From: Warburgia ugandensis | Taxonomy: Eukaryota; Streptophyta; Magnoliopsida; Canellales; Canellaceae | Direction of reading: 5' to 3' | NCBI GenBank assembly: GCA_035236585.1 | Contig: CP141134.1 | Coordinates: 23,180,414 to 23,244,413, forward strand | DNA length: 64,000 nucleotides | In this document: positions 21,991-35,640 of the stretch, in pieces | How positions within the stretch are numbered: position 1 is the stretch's first letter | Layout: every line of letters begins with the position of its first letter | Position numbers and translations under genes: made by a program | Notes under the pieces: model-generated | Database searches by the model: none | What the model was told of the DNA's origin: nothing | Seen by the model: only the letters and a program-made list of their open reading frames with translations

Positions 21991-24780
21991 TGTGACGACC
22001 TGGGTTTTCACATGCATTTTTAAATGCAATAACTAATTCCTAGGGCGGGATCGATCCCTATTTGAAAACACTTTTAGAAGATCAATGCAATGCATCGAAA
22101 AATCTTTTGTTTTAAATTTATTTTGAAAACCCCAAGTGTCATTTGCTTTCACAACAAAGTAGTTTTGAAAATTTCAAAAATCATAAATGGATTCCCAGGT
22201 CTATCCAGTCACAGCTCACAGCCCAACTGTAAATAAGTACGGATACATGTCCAAAAGGTAGAGTATTTACTTACATTCATGCTTGTCCCTTCTTGCTTTA
22301 CTTGATCATAGTACTAACTTTTCCTGATGCTTCTTCTATCCTTGTGTGGATCTAATTTGGAAAATAATATATTTGAGTGAGTATTTTTCATGCCTGATAG
22401 GTGATTTGATACTACTATTTTGGAAACACGACAGGCAACATGCATAATGCAAAGAGCTTTTCCATGTAAAACATCAGTGATTCTATTTTGTATAAACATG
22501 CATATTTATGCATAAAACGTGAGCTCATTATTTCACTCATGGAATCCGTATGCAAATCACGTCATCTAAACATGACTAAAATCATAAGGTAGAAAGCAAT
22601 AGATCCAAGTAATATGATCTCGGTAATACATCAAGCCAACAAGTAAAATATAATAATCATGAAATTCTTAAAATAGTCATCATTCCAACAGATGCTAGTA
22701 TCACGCAGATGAATCTCTTGGCGTACACGTCACGCCAACTAGTCACAAGTACTCATATACGACCATCTCAAAGCTATATGCATATCAATCACACTAAAAT
22801 CATAGGGTCACTATGCTCACAGTCAACATATAGCTGGAATCCACCATAGCGTCCACGGCGACTATGGATGTCCCTGAAAGGGTGCCGTGAACACCTCTAG
22901 TGGTCGTCCCTGTTTACCACAGCAGTCAGGGAAGGGACAATGCCTTTTTGGCAATAATATCATCCACCCTTTGGTGGTAGAGGCCAGGAAGCCAACCCCG
23001 TACATAAAAACCTTGTAGCATAGTGCCCACCAGGCACAATAGCCCAAAAATATAAAAATCATGTCCTCTTTGGGTCCCTCACATTGCTTGGCCCTCACAC
23101 TACCTCACCAGCATCTTTTGGGCACTCCAGCGTCTTTTGGTAACCCTCAAGGTTATGCATCATGTACTGGTATTATAAGATGATTTATATGACATGGAAA
23201 TCCTCAATTTCACTCATCGAAATCATGCAATTTATGCATCTCTTTTCAACCATGTGAGCAATGCATAAAATCAGTTCATGCTAATATCACATTCAAAGCC
23301 ATAAAACATGAAGACAATTTCGCATGCTGGTATAAGAACATTATATCAAAAACATGCTAAACACGAGAATAAAGCAAGTCCGAGTTTAAGATGCGTCTTA
23401 AAAAACTTAGTAGTAGCAGACTACCTACCTCAATGTTTCTTGTATCACATTCTTCACTCCGCAAACCTGAATCTCCTTGTGAAACCCTGGATATTAATGG
23501 ATAACAAGGATTCAAGTATCATTTTCTATCCATTTATAGATCACTACGCAAATCTCTAGATTAACGGCTAGATCTGCCTTTTTGGTCAGATCCCCTATCT
23601 TGATGCTTCGAATGGGTTTATACTTGACTTGGGTAGTCAGATCTTGATCATCTTTGATCTTATAGATCTATGAAATCTCTAGAGTTTTTGGGCTCTAATC
23701 ATATAAAATTGTCCTATAATCCTATATTTTATAGTCTAATTAGGTCCACATCATTAATACGGATGCAACGGTTCTTTCGTATCATCAATCGGAGTCCTAT
23801 AGCTCCTGGAATTGCATTTTTAGGGTCACAAAGTCACGAACGAATTAAATCGTCCATTTAGGGCCCGTGCGTCACGATTCCTAGGAAGCGTGCGCGTCCC
23901 GGTCGAGCTGCGACTGCGGTCACATGCAGGCACATGCCTAAGTAGTGCTACAGCATGCGTCCCAATCAGCATCCCACGGATGCATCTTTGACGTGGCAGA
24001 CTGCGTCTTGGCACCCAGAACGCCCTGCACGTCCTGAATGAGCCGAAAACCTGCCACACGCTTGCATGAGCATGATGCTCGCCCTAAGGGACGCGTCATA
24101 GGCCGTGTCATGCCTGTGCATGCTCAGGACGCCTGGTTCAACGGTTTTGAACCAGACCCAACCTTTCCAAGAGTTTTTGGCCAAGAAACACCAGATCTGG
24201 CATGGATTTGGTCTGGAAGAGAGAAGGAAAAGGGGCTTACCTGGGCCAGCTGGAGGAGTGAAGCTGGGGTTTCTGATGGGTGTGGTTTCCTCTGTGCCTA
24301 CTAGGAAATCCTAGGTGACGAAGCCGGAGAAGAAGAGGAGAATAAGGAGAAGAGGATGATTGGGGAGGAGGGGAACACGGGCTTTATAGCCTCGCGAAGG
24401 TGGTGCTGCCCAAAGGCGGTGCCACCATTATTGCTGCCTTACAGAGGCAGTGCTGGAAAGGCGGTGGCTAGAGGAGGAAGGCAACTTGGGGGGGTGCCAT
24501 TAGTAAAACGGCCCACTATGTTTTTGGGTCGTTTTTGTTTTAATTGTATTTTACAAAAATGCCCCTCTTTCTTCAAAAGGCCATAACTTGGTCATATGAA
24601 CTCTGTTTTCAGTATTCTTTGAGGCTTTGGATTGAATTTTGAATGTAGAATTTAATGGTACTAATTTTTCTCACAAGTTCCTTCATTTTATATTTTTATT
24701 AATATTAAATATCTAAAACATATATTAATTTTCAAAATTAACAACTTTTACAAAATATCTCCAAAATTTGTGGCATTACA
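21991..24780 (-). repeat. 5' LTR of copy B (2790 bp)
   Basis: Uninterrupted LTR, minus-strand TGTAATGCC... to ...GTCGTCACA, followed by the CCCAT duplication at 24781. It shows what the left LTR looked like before F entered: GAGAATAAGGAGAAGAGGAT here corresponds to the split site at 9026/18714. Confidence 0.92.
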
Positions 24781-24785
24781 CCCAT

Positions 24786-25760
24786 CTAGGATTGTATCTC
24801 TCAAAATGGGGATTATTGTTGCTAGAATTTCTAAATGCATTTAATATATTCACTTTCTCCAAAAAAAAATTCAAGGAATGTGGAGTTGGAGGGTATGAAG
24901 TAGTGGGGTCTGTTGTCCTAGAACAAATTGAACAAACCTAAGGTGAATGTTGCATAGTGGATTCTTTAGCCAACACAACTTTCTCAAATTTACTAATAAG
25001 ACTACCAACATATCCACCCTTTCTATCAATATCTATATTTTGTTATAGAGATCAGGATTGGCCACTATCTTATATATACCTCCTTTTCTGTAAGGTTTTG
25101 AAAATCTTTTTGTTCTAATAGAATGAACCCATTGTTAAGGATTCTTAAATAATGTTTCAAAGTAGCTCTTAATCATGATTATCACACCATTAAAGGCATC
25201 AATTGTATGTCAGTTTTGTGGGGTCAGACTTTCATAAAAAAATTGTATTTGTTGCCATTTCTCAAAACTATGGTGTGGATATTTGAGCAATAGGTCCTTT
25301 TACCTTTCTAGCACTCATAAAAATGCTCATCCTCTTTCTATTTAAAATTTATGATTTCTCTACTAAGGGCATTGGTTTTGTGGGTGGGAAAATTTGTTTA
25401 GGAATTTCCTTGCTATTTGCAACCAAATAGTGATAAACCCTACTTCTAATGAATTTAGCCATGCCTTCCCTTTATATTTTAAAGAGAAGGGAAATGGCCA
25501 CAACCTAATAGAGTTATTAGAAAAGTTTTGGTATTTAAATGTAGAACAGATGTCAAGGAATTCCTTGATATGATGGTAGGGATCCTCCTTATCTAGATCA
25601 TAAAATTTGGTAGAAGTTAGACGACACCTAATTTTAACTCAAAATGGTATGCATTAGCTGCAGGTAGCTCTATACACAATAGGAGGTTAAACTGTACCAA
25701 CATTGAATAGTCTCTTAAGGGCATAGCCTCTACTGCTTCGTTGTTTATGTTTATGGCAAG
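24786..25760 (-). pseudogene. Tat-like gypsy gag core, decayed
   Basis: The minus strand reads as gag of the Tat group. From 25620 downward: DLDKEDPYHHIKEFLDICST, then NSIRLWPFPFSLKYKGKAWL, then RKFLNKFSHP, and after stops IQFFYESLTPQN.HTIDA. These match the conserved capsid order in Tat-type gag (EFLE.C.T, LFPFSL.DKAKAWLNSL, KFL.KFFP, FY..L....R..IDAA.GG). Several stops and frame changes. The end (NNNPHFERYNPRW) is cut by copy B at 24785 and continues at 6631. This is the host element of the whole left-hand nest. Confidence 0.8.
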
Positions 25761-27189
25761 GGTTTTTAAATCTACTTGATTCCTAAGTCCTTGCCTTATG
25801 GTCCATTTGATCTCTAGATTTAAGAATACTAAGTGTAGTTTTAATGATCAATGGCCTAGCATATACCTGCTGCTTGATGTATTGGACTCTATTTTATATA
25901 CAACAAAAACAAATGAATGTATATAATGAAAGAGTAGTCTTCTTTTTTTTCTACCTAGTCTGGGGGAAATCTAAATTAGATAATTCAACCCATAGGAAGA
26001 AGAAGGACAGAAAATCAATCCTAACCATATGGCACACAAGTTGAAAGGTTTATTTCTTCACTTTGTTTTTAGCAATGTAGCTTTTATCTTATGTCTAACC
26101 TGGGAAACTCCTCCTCTCTTTTAGACTTACCCTACTACTTACTAGTTAGATCCTACCTTGATCAAGCACTTCACATCCTCCTTAGTTAGTTATAGGTGAT
26201 TTAAGTTGTTGGATGTGTTGGCAGAGTTAGTTATACCAATATAGCTAATGGCATAGGGACCACTAAAGTGGCCATGAGTTGCCTCTTTCCAAAAGGGTCC
26301 TATGAGCTTGTGGCTGCTATAGATCTCTTCTAATTTGATTTTAATTAATTTGTTGAGGCTAGGGCTATGTATAAGGTGATGTTTAGCCTAGGTGGGCCAA
26401 GGGATGGTGATGAAAAACACCCTTAATCTTGTATGGGGTTAGGGCCCTTACTAATATCTAAGCAATCCTATGTAGTTTGGTTAGCATATATACACCTTGA
26501 AACATGTAAATGTATTCTATGTTGCAAGGAAAATAGTAAATCTAATGCAACTACCTTTATGCTACTTACCAAAGGGTCAGGGCCTCAATATACTGGACAT
26601 TATAACCATGACAACCTATGTCCTTGGGTTATAGAAGAGCTTAGTCTATCCTTGTTAAGCATTTGCTTTCTAATGTAATTGTCCTAAATAGTATACATCA
26701 AGTAAGTAATGTAATGGAATTATATTCTTTTGCACTATTGTCCACAATGCAAGATTAACAACCTATGCATCCTAATATAAGAAATGGAGAGAAGGGAAGA
26801 AAAGCTTACAGAGAGGTCCTAGAATTATTCTTCTTGTATAAGGGTGGGTCCACTTACATGCCAACTCCTATTCTAGGTTAGGATGTCCCACCCTTGACCT
26901 ATATTATTACAATCTTTTATTTTAAATTTAAATAAATTATAGTGAATAAAAAGGTACAAATTTGATCTCCCTACAATCCATTCATATGAAAATAATAGAA
27001 AACTATCCTAAATCTTCCTCATAGTCTTCATTCTTTTTCAAATTCCTATATAAGTAAAATGAAAAGTATCAAATTCTTCAAGAATAAGGAAAGTATAGAA
27101 AAATAAAAGAAACTATTTTATATTCAATCCAAATACTACAACTAGTGGTAAAGTAAAGAAAACTTTTATTTCAATCAAACTCCATTGCG
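25761..27189 (-). other. Probable 5' leader of the Tat-like element
   Basis: A+T-rich stretch between recognisable gag and the primer-site remnant. Plant Tat elements carry long leaders and sometimes extra frames here. I see no protein motif on either strand. Open frames of 66 and 81 codons (25844 and 26433, plus) match nothing I know. Confidence 0.35.
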
Positions 27190-29169
<1,980 letters not shown>

Positions 29170-30550
29170 CTATCATACATTGACAGGTACAAAGAGCTAA
29201 ATAAAACTTGGCCTACCCTCCATGAGGCAACGACTCTCCCTCCAGAGATAGAGTCAAATTACAATTACCATTAGAAAGAAGAATATCAAATTCTAATACG
29301 GATGACAGTCTCCTCAAGTAATTGTTAGAAACAAGTTCCTTCAAGTGTAGCTGAATCCAAGAAACAAAAGGGTGCTTGCCACACATGGCGGGATGATAGA
29401 CTCCCAATGCTACTTCGAGTTGGGAATGTTCCAATTGCATGCCGTGGAAAGATGGCACACAAGACTCAAATTCTTGATTGAGTGAGAGGATAAAAGACAG
29501 TTCTGACTATTAAATGAAAGACTTCAAATGATATGGATGTTGACCCCACATAAAAACTTCTTCCTTGAAGGCCATCAGCCCAAAAGCTTGCTCTACAAGC
29601 TGACATAAGTGACAACTGATAGATTATCACAAATAGAAAGAAACATAAGGATAACACATGCGGATGTCTATGTCCATCTAGTTCCTGCAGTTCATCGTGC
29701 GAAATAGTTTTTCCAAAATGTCAACAACTTGCAGCTTGGCAATACCATTGAAGTCTACAGAAATGGCCATCTCTATTGCATCTCCGGAGTATACTTTGGC
29801 TTTTCTAGTCTACATACTAGAGTACAACCCAACTACTCCGTTGTTTAGAATCCTAGCAGATTTCAAGATTGTAGAGTTTGAGAACCCTCAACCAGACTCT
29901 GGTCAAAGTGTGAATTTCATGACATAAGCTTGACAGAGGCGCCACCAATTAGCCTGGTTACCTTTGAAGTTGCAAACCTCCCACTAGAGCAAGAAGCGTT
30001 TCCTCGTCACCATGCCAAATGCACTACTCATTATCAGCACCCTCATTATGCATAGGTGCTCGACATAGATTACCAGGAGGTTGATTACTGATGACGAGTG
30101 AAGGCGTAACTACAAGAGCCAACACTCATATTGATCCCTTTTTTCACCCTATCTCTTGAGCATATATCGCTCATGTTGTTCAAGATTAGAAAACTGTATC
30201 AGTGAGTCAGCATAAGACGTATAGGCATTTACCACTGTTCATCATAATTTAATCCAATACTTTTCTGCTCATGGCAATAATGCATCATGTTTTGTGACTC
30301 AAGTTTCTGCGCTAACACCTCCCAGGACTATCAAATCAGGTTGGCATCCCCACCGAGACGATACGCATGGTGCCAACAACAGCCAGCTTGGGGTAACGTG
30401 CCATAAGCATAGTCACAAAGTTCAGACTAGGGAATAAATAGGCAAGGCAAATATCCCCTAAATTTTAAAATCATTTGTGGAAACTTTGAGAAAAAAATTG
30501 GGGAAAATTTTTCATACGCTAGTTTAAGTTTTTAAATTGAAATTTTCACT
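29170..30550. other. Unassigned 1.4-kb segment
   Basis: It has no recognisable transposon motif and lies between two D-LTR pieces. Base composition is more even than its surroundings. On the minus strand a broken frame is suggestive (for example ANWWRLCQAYV near 29960, and open runs of 81 codons at 29213-29458 and 63 at 29466-29657), but I cannot name a family. It may be non-repetitive flanking DNA carried in an inversion, or an old gene fragment. Confidence 0.3.
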
Positions 30551-30639
30551 AGATTCTCATGGATTAGAATTTTCAAAAATAATGAGATATCAAACCCATC
30601 AAAACCCCGTGTGATTGTGCATCACTGCGTGCACTATGA

Positions 30640-31290
30640 TACGTGTCTATGTACAATGCCAAGTGCTATACGCATTGTGGCCGGTGTGCTATGTACAATG
30701 TCTGTGCGCTGTGTGGTATGTTGTGCCTATGTGCATGCCCAATTCTACATGAACTAGTTTGTGCCTATGTGCCATGTGCTGTGCACTATGCCTATGCACT
30801 GTGTGCAAAGGCTATGCCCTGTGCCCATGCCCAGTGCTATGTGCACTGGTCTTTGTATGAGTGTTGTGCACAGTGCCTGTGCATAGTGTGCATGCCCAAG
30901 ACAATGTGCACTTGTTTGTGCCTATGTGCTGTGCTCAGTACCATTCATGTGTGCTACGGTCAGTGCAGTGCTCAGTGCCCAATGCTATGCCTATGTGATG
31001 TGCGCTGCATGCAGTGTGCAGCGCCCAGTGCTAAGCCTATGTTCTGTGCGCTGGGTGCAGTATGCAGTGCACAGTGCTGTGCCTATGTGCTGTGCACTGG
31101 GGGCAGTGCACAATGCCGAGTGTTAGGTACCAAACACAACACTCATGTGCTAGACGTCATGCCTGCAACCCATGCACCAGGTGCCATGCACATAGCCCAA
31201 GCGCTAGGTGTTGTGTGCCGTGTGCAAGCGTTGGGTTCTAGGCACACTGCCATGCGCTAGGTGTTGTGTGCCATGTGCAAGCGATGGGTG
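30640..31290. repeat. 46-bp degenerate tandem repeats in D LTR
   Basis: Units of the form AGTGCTATGCCTATGTGCTG plus TGCACTGGGTGCAGTG... recur every 46 bases, clearest at about 30979-31117. The same array is in the other D LTR (37540-38110). It produces a 205-codon frame rich in Cys, Met, Ala and Tyr (30643-31260, plus). Because 46 is not a multiple of three, the frame drifts between units, so I do not treat it as a gene. Confidence 0.85.
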
Positions 31291-32188
31291 CTAGATGCCA
31301 CTCTGACTTATGTAAAACTACAACTTCTTTAGACTCGGATCTTATAATAAAAACCTATAAATCCACATGCTTAAGTCTATAAAAAATCGCATTTTAATCA
31401 TGCTTAGGTCATATAGTAAGGCTTTAAGTCCACTTTTTCATGTCTACTTGAGTAATGTCTTCGTACCCTATATCCACGTTAGAAAGTATGGATTTTCGAT
31501 CCAGTATGTCAACATGTAATACTCAATCATGTACATGCATCGGTTAGGAATGAACAGTCTAAATTTCATGAATCCATGCGCCAGTTTTGACCTTTTTAAT
31601 TCATGAGATGGGAGATTTAACGAACAAACACTCTATTTATTATTTGAAAACCAGATATCAGGAGGATGTGTGTTTATACCATAGGAATCAACTCATAATC
31701 ATGTCAACTCTCATGGATCAACAAGCATCTAAAAGCCATCTTTTGCAAAAATCCATATTTTTCTTATCAAATTCATAAGATTAAATATGGAAAATGCATG
31801 GATTTGGAGCATGAAAATCAAGAAAGAAACATAAGGAATGATGTATGGATTCCGACATACTTGAGCTCCAGAAAACATTACTTTTTTTGTTTTAACTCCA
31901 AGAGATCATGAGCATATATACTAAAATGGGGCATCAAGACCCGACCAAACATGTCCAATTAATCTGCCAATACTATGCGCATAAATGATTGTGCAAAGGT
32001 AATAAAAGTGTAGATCAAAACCAATATGACGATTTCATGTTTCAAAAATAAATTAGGAAATTAGTTTAGGAAAATTCCTATGCCACCTACCTCTTTCTTT
32101 GGAGAAAACAATCTTCTAGTATCTTCATTTCCAAAACATAGTGTGTAGGTGACCTTGGTGCAGCCTTTTTCTCCCCTGTTATTCCTCT

Positions 32189-32224
32189 CTCTCTCTCTCT
32201 CTCTCTCTCTCCCCCCCCCCCCCC
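32189..32224. repeat. Microsatellite (CT)n(C)n
   Basis: About 13 CT units followed by about 14 C. The corresponding position of the other D LTR has a shorter CT run and a longer C run, so the array predates or accompanied element insertion and has changed since. Confidence 0.9.
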
Positions 32225-32649
32225 TTGGCATTTTCTTGTTTTTCTATCTTTCTTCCCCTATCCCAAGACATCGTACACTACTATAAGAGGGAGTCTTGTC
32301 TAGTTGCAAAATGGGTTTGGTATCCATTTTCATTTTGTCGTATCATAGATACTCCAAGTCTCCTCTTTCTTATCCCATATTACTCAGATTCTGATCTTAT
32401 CTTCTCTCATTCACCCTCCTAATCCTTAGAATCCTAACCCATCATCTTGTTGTCCTCTAGATCCTAATCTCCTTCTATTGTGTATTAACTTTCCTAATCT
32501 TCAAAGATTCCTAGGATTCTCATCTAATATCCTATATACAATTGCCTATTCTCTCTTAATCACAAATTTTCTTAAGGATTCTAATTAGAGGGAAAACATC
32601 CATTTTCTAAGATTCAATACATCTATTAAAAAGACTGTTTATTTGCTAT

Positions 32650-32715
32650 CACAAGACTTGAACTCTAGACCAAAGGCATACAATTTCACTCTATAACCAG
32701 TTGAGCTTTGTCACT
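32650..32715 (-). other. tRNA-like sequence (A box and B box) in D 3' LTR
   Basis: The minus strand reads AGCTCAACTGGTTATAGAGT, then about 22 bases, then GAGTTCAAGTC. The first resembles a tRNA D-arm/A box and the second a T-arm/B box, with spacing like an intronless tRNA gene. No acceptor stem closes, so it is not a functional tRNA. It is repeated at 51055-51120 in the other LTR. Confidence 0.5.
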
Positions 32716-32758
32716 TACAAAAATAAATATGTATACTATTAAAACTCAAGTGGTTAAA

Positions 32759-33190
32759 TTCCACCCTCATTACAAAAATTTCATCCTTGAAATTTATGGT
32801 AGCACCTTGAACAACTGAGAGAATCTCTACCTCATTTTGTGTTCTACTTCTCAAGTGACTTATTCCATTGAGTGATGCTGCCATAAGACCTCGCTAATGC
32901 GATATTCTTGTTCCTTAATAGCTTTTCTTTCTAATCCAAAATTTGCATCAGTATAGGCTCAAAGGTCTAATTAGTTTGCATTTCTATAGGCACCTGTTTG
33001 AGTACTTGTGTATGTTTAGGAATATACTTCCTTAACTTCGATGTGTGAAACACATTGTGAACATCTAATAACTTGGTAGTAACGTGAGTAGGTATTCAAC
33101 CTATCCAATTCTCTCCAAGGTCTCAATGGACCCCCAAATCACAAACTTAGCTTTCCTTTTATTGCAAACCTCTACCTTTTGCATCACTAG
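32759..33190 (-). pseudogene. Integrase C-terminus and chromodomain-like tail of D, decayed
   Basis: Minus-strand translation in one main frame: KRKAKFVIWGSIETLERIG (about 33170), corresponding to GKLSPRFIGPFEILERVG, then remnants of VHNVFHVSMLRKYIP and of the tail, ending GATINFKDEIF (about 32780). Stops are frequent. Directly upstream lies reverse transcriptase, so RNase H and the integrase core are missing. It is followed by AATGAGGGTGGA as purine tract and the 3' LTR. Confidence 0.75.
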
Positions 33191-34000
33191 AACAACCAAA
33201 GCACCACTACATGAAGGTAAAATGACTGATGATATAGTAGTTTGCCTTCACTACCTTTAACTTTGTTGGGTCCACTACAACACTATCTTTTGAAATAACG
33301 TGACCCAGAAATTTGACTTCCTCCAATCAAAGTTCACACTTGTTGTACTTAACATATAATTTATGTGTTCTAAGTGTATTCAAAACTATATGCAAGCATT
33401 CTTATTGTCACTCTTGACTTACGTTATGGACTAGGATGCAGTCCACAAAGATGATGGCAAATTTATTAAGAAATAGTTTGAACGCCATATTCATGAGATC
33501 CATAATACAACAAGAGCAATGACCAATTCAAAAAGCATTTCTTGAAATTACACAGTATTCATATCTTTCTTAAAATGCCATCATTTGAACTATCTTCTTC
33601 ACAGATTCTCATTTGATGATACCTTGACCTTAAATAGATCTTTGAAAATACTATAACTACTTGAAGATGATCGAATAGGTCATCAATTAAGGATAGAGGA
33701 TACTTATTGTTCACCATGACCTCTTTAAGCATCTGATAGTCAATACAAGGCTTCATTAACTCATCCTTCTTTTAATGAAGAAGACTGCGGCTCTCGTAGC
33801 AAAACAATATATCTAATTTTCCAATTAATCTAGCTTTGCTAAGACCATTTTGTAAAGTGTCTTGGATATAAGAGATGTGCCATGGGTATCAATTTTAGTG
33901 GTGCAATCTATTTCCATTTTAGATGGTAACCCTGGTAATTCTTTTGAAAATGTATATGGAAATTCTTGAACTACCATAATGTCTTTCAATACTTATTAAT
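33191..34000 (-). pseudogene. Reverse transcriptase of D, decayed
   Basis: The minus strand shows ELPGLPSKMEIDCTT (about 33950), KTLYKMVLAKLD, then KPCIDYQMLKEVMVNNKYPL and IDDLFDHLQVVIVFSKIYLR with YHQMRICEED (33756-33570), and after stops weak remains of the catalytic-site and GHV.S.DSVVVDP regions (about 33320-33260). These match the gypsy RT order. The first catalytic Asp (FSKID) has become Tyr (FSKIY). Non-functional. Confidence 0.82.
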
Positions 34001-34950
34001 CTCTATAGCTTCAACTTTTTCATGTATGATTGTCACCTCAATCCTCTAAAAATGTCACCCAATATCTCGTAAGGATACAAAATACTTCTAACTTGGACAC
34101 AATTCGTACAGCCTCATTCTTAGCATCAAGTTTCATTTAATTTACAATATTAACCACAAATACTATAATTACTTTGAATGTTGATCTAGGTGTTTTAACC
34201 CTTGGTTCATAAATAATCATCAACCTAAACTACTGCTATTACCATTACACCCAACAGCCCACTTGAGCAATTTGTCATTATCCCATTGATTCCTAAACAT
34301 TCACTCATCAAGTGTGTCTTTATTCTTTAATTATTAAAAACATATTATCCACCCTTACCATCAAACATCCTTTAAGCACAATTATTTTCATTTTATGTCT
34401 TTTGTCTCAAAATATGATTTCTACTCTTCATAGAATTCAATCGATAATTTCAAATAAATTTTATAGATTAGATACTTCCATTAGAGTAGCATCAAAACCT
34501 TCTAATGCCTACATTTCTAATCAATCAACTTATTCAAAATTTTATTTTTGTACTATAGTTCTCTACCTTAAGAACTCATTAACCATCATGTTTACGTTCA
34601 TGATCTAAAATCAGATTAATATTATAAATCAAATAGTTAGCATATATAGCAGCCATAGAGTCTTTTGATGTCAATTTTTTACTAACTTCCCACAATACTA
34701 CAAAATTATTAGCTTAAAGTATCCAATGTAAATTCTAGATAATGCTATAATTCTCATTCCTTAAGACTCCTTTGCTATAATTATTTTTCAATTCCTTCTT
34801 AGACTGTTATTGTAGAATGGTAGTTATACCTTCTATAGTTCTAATTACTTCATCTAAGTTAGAGCTAGATTTTTAGGAGGTTACTATGTCAATAGAACTC
34901 TAATCAATTTGGAATACAATACAAATGAAAGTACTTGAGTTTAATTCTTC
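34001..34950 (-). other. Degenerate gag-pol spacer of D
   Basis: Very A+T-rich sequence between protease and RT remnants. No motif is readable on either strand. A plus-strand frame of 98 codons (34312-34608) is antisense to the element and has no recognisable features. It may include an unrecognised small insertion. Confidence 0.3.
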
Positions 34951-35640
34951 AAATTGCCACACCAATAGATCTATCCTATGTTAGATATCATTTGTATAAT
35001 CTTATACTCTAGTTCATTACTTTAAGAACCACACTAATCCCATGAGGATACTCTTTCATTCTATAGTCAACCATTGCCCCATGGTCTATTATCTAGTCCA
35101 TGCACAAGATAATGTCCAAGTCTATCATGCTTAAGAGGATTAGGTTAGCACTAAGTTCTTGCTTTGACACACAAATAGGCACATCTTGTAGAAATTCATG
35201 TGCCATTACTAGCTCTCATAAATATGAACCTAGTTTCTGTGTATTGCAATCCAGACATGATACAAAGTGGTAAGATATTGTAAAATGTTTGGAACCATGG
35301 TCACGTGATACTCCTGTAATTTTATATAAATTAAGAGAGTGCCTCTCACAATTGTAGTTGGGGTATGAGTTTGCTTTGCCAATGATGCAAGGACTCTTTC
35401 ACGACTCCTCTGAACTAGTTCCCATTGAGGTTGTTCATCCTTTTTCCCTTATGGGCAATTAGGGAGGAAATCACCTTTCTTACCACAAGAGAAATAGTGT
35501 TGCTGTTCAATGTAGCAAGGCTTGTTTGGATGAAATTTATGGTAGACTAGGCACTGAGCACAATTATTTTCTTTCTTCCATTTTGGGTAGTCATGGAAGA
35601 AGTGTCCCTTAAAGGGCTTTCATCAGTTCTATCCCTACAA
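34951..35640 (-). pseudogene. gag zinc knuckle and protease of D, decayed
   Basis: Minus strand: CAQCLVYHKFHPNKPC (about 35580-35520), then YFSCGKKGDFLPNCP (about 35500-35450), a CCHC knuckle with first Cys and His altered. Further on is MIDLDIILCMD (about 35135-35095), the end of the protease domain (DFDVILGMDWL in relatives). The DTG active site is not readable. The order matches element F. Confidence 0.72.

Larger units (their letters stand above)
6632..24785 (-). mobile_element. LARD-like non-autonomous LTR element, copy B, with CCCAT duplication
   Basis: On the minus strand: 5' LTR 24780-21991, primer site 21988-21977, internal domain 21990-19452, 3' LTR 19451-18719 continuing at 9030-6637. 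Identical CCCAT (6632-6636 and 24781-24785) is the 5-bp target duplication. Element F sits inside the 3' LTR. Without F, B is about 8.5 kb. The internal region of 2.5 kb has no gag or pol domain, yet it ends with a pol-end-like sequence and purine tract before the 3' LTR, as copy A does. The LTRs share blocks with those of F, so an F-like chromovirus is the plausible source of proteins. The boundaries are read directly; the helper relationship is inference. Confidence 0.88.
30551..32758 (-). repeat. 3' LTR of D, promoter-side part only
   Basis: It aligns with the right LTR pieces 51176-49829 and 38132-37452. Shared landmarks are the tRNA-like sequence, a CT/C-rich microsatellite (32189-32224 here, about 50600-50640 there) and the 46-bp repeats. 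It stops near ATGGATTAGAATTTTC (30551), just where the other copy has a (TATG)n array. Confidence 0.78.

Noticed and set aside
29213-29927. Host gene exons
   Set aside because: Open runs on the minus strand are short and broken, with no splice structure or domain I can recognise. Left as unassigned sequence.
30643-31260. 205-codon plus-strand frame rich in Cys, Ala and Met
   Set aside because: It is produced by a 46-bp tandem repeat inside an LTR. The unit length is not a multiple of three and the matching array at 37.5-38.1 kb does not keep the frame.
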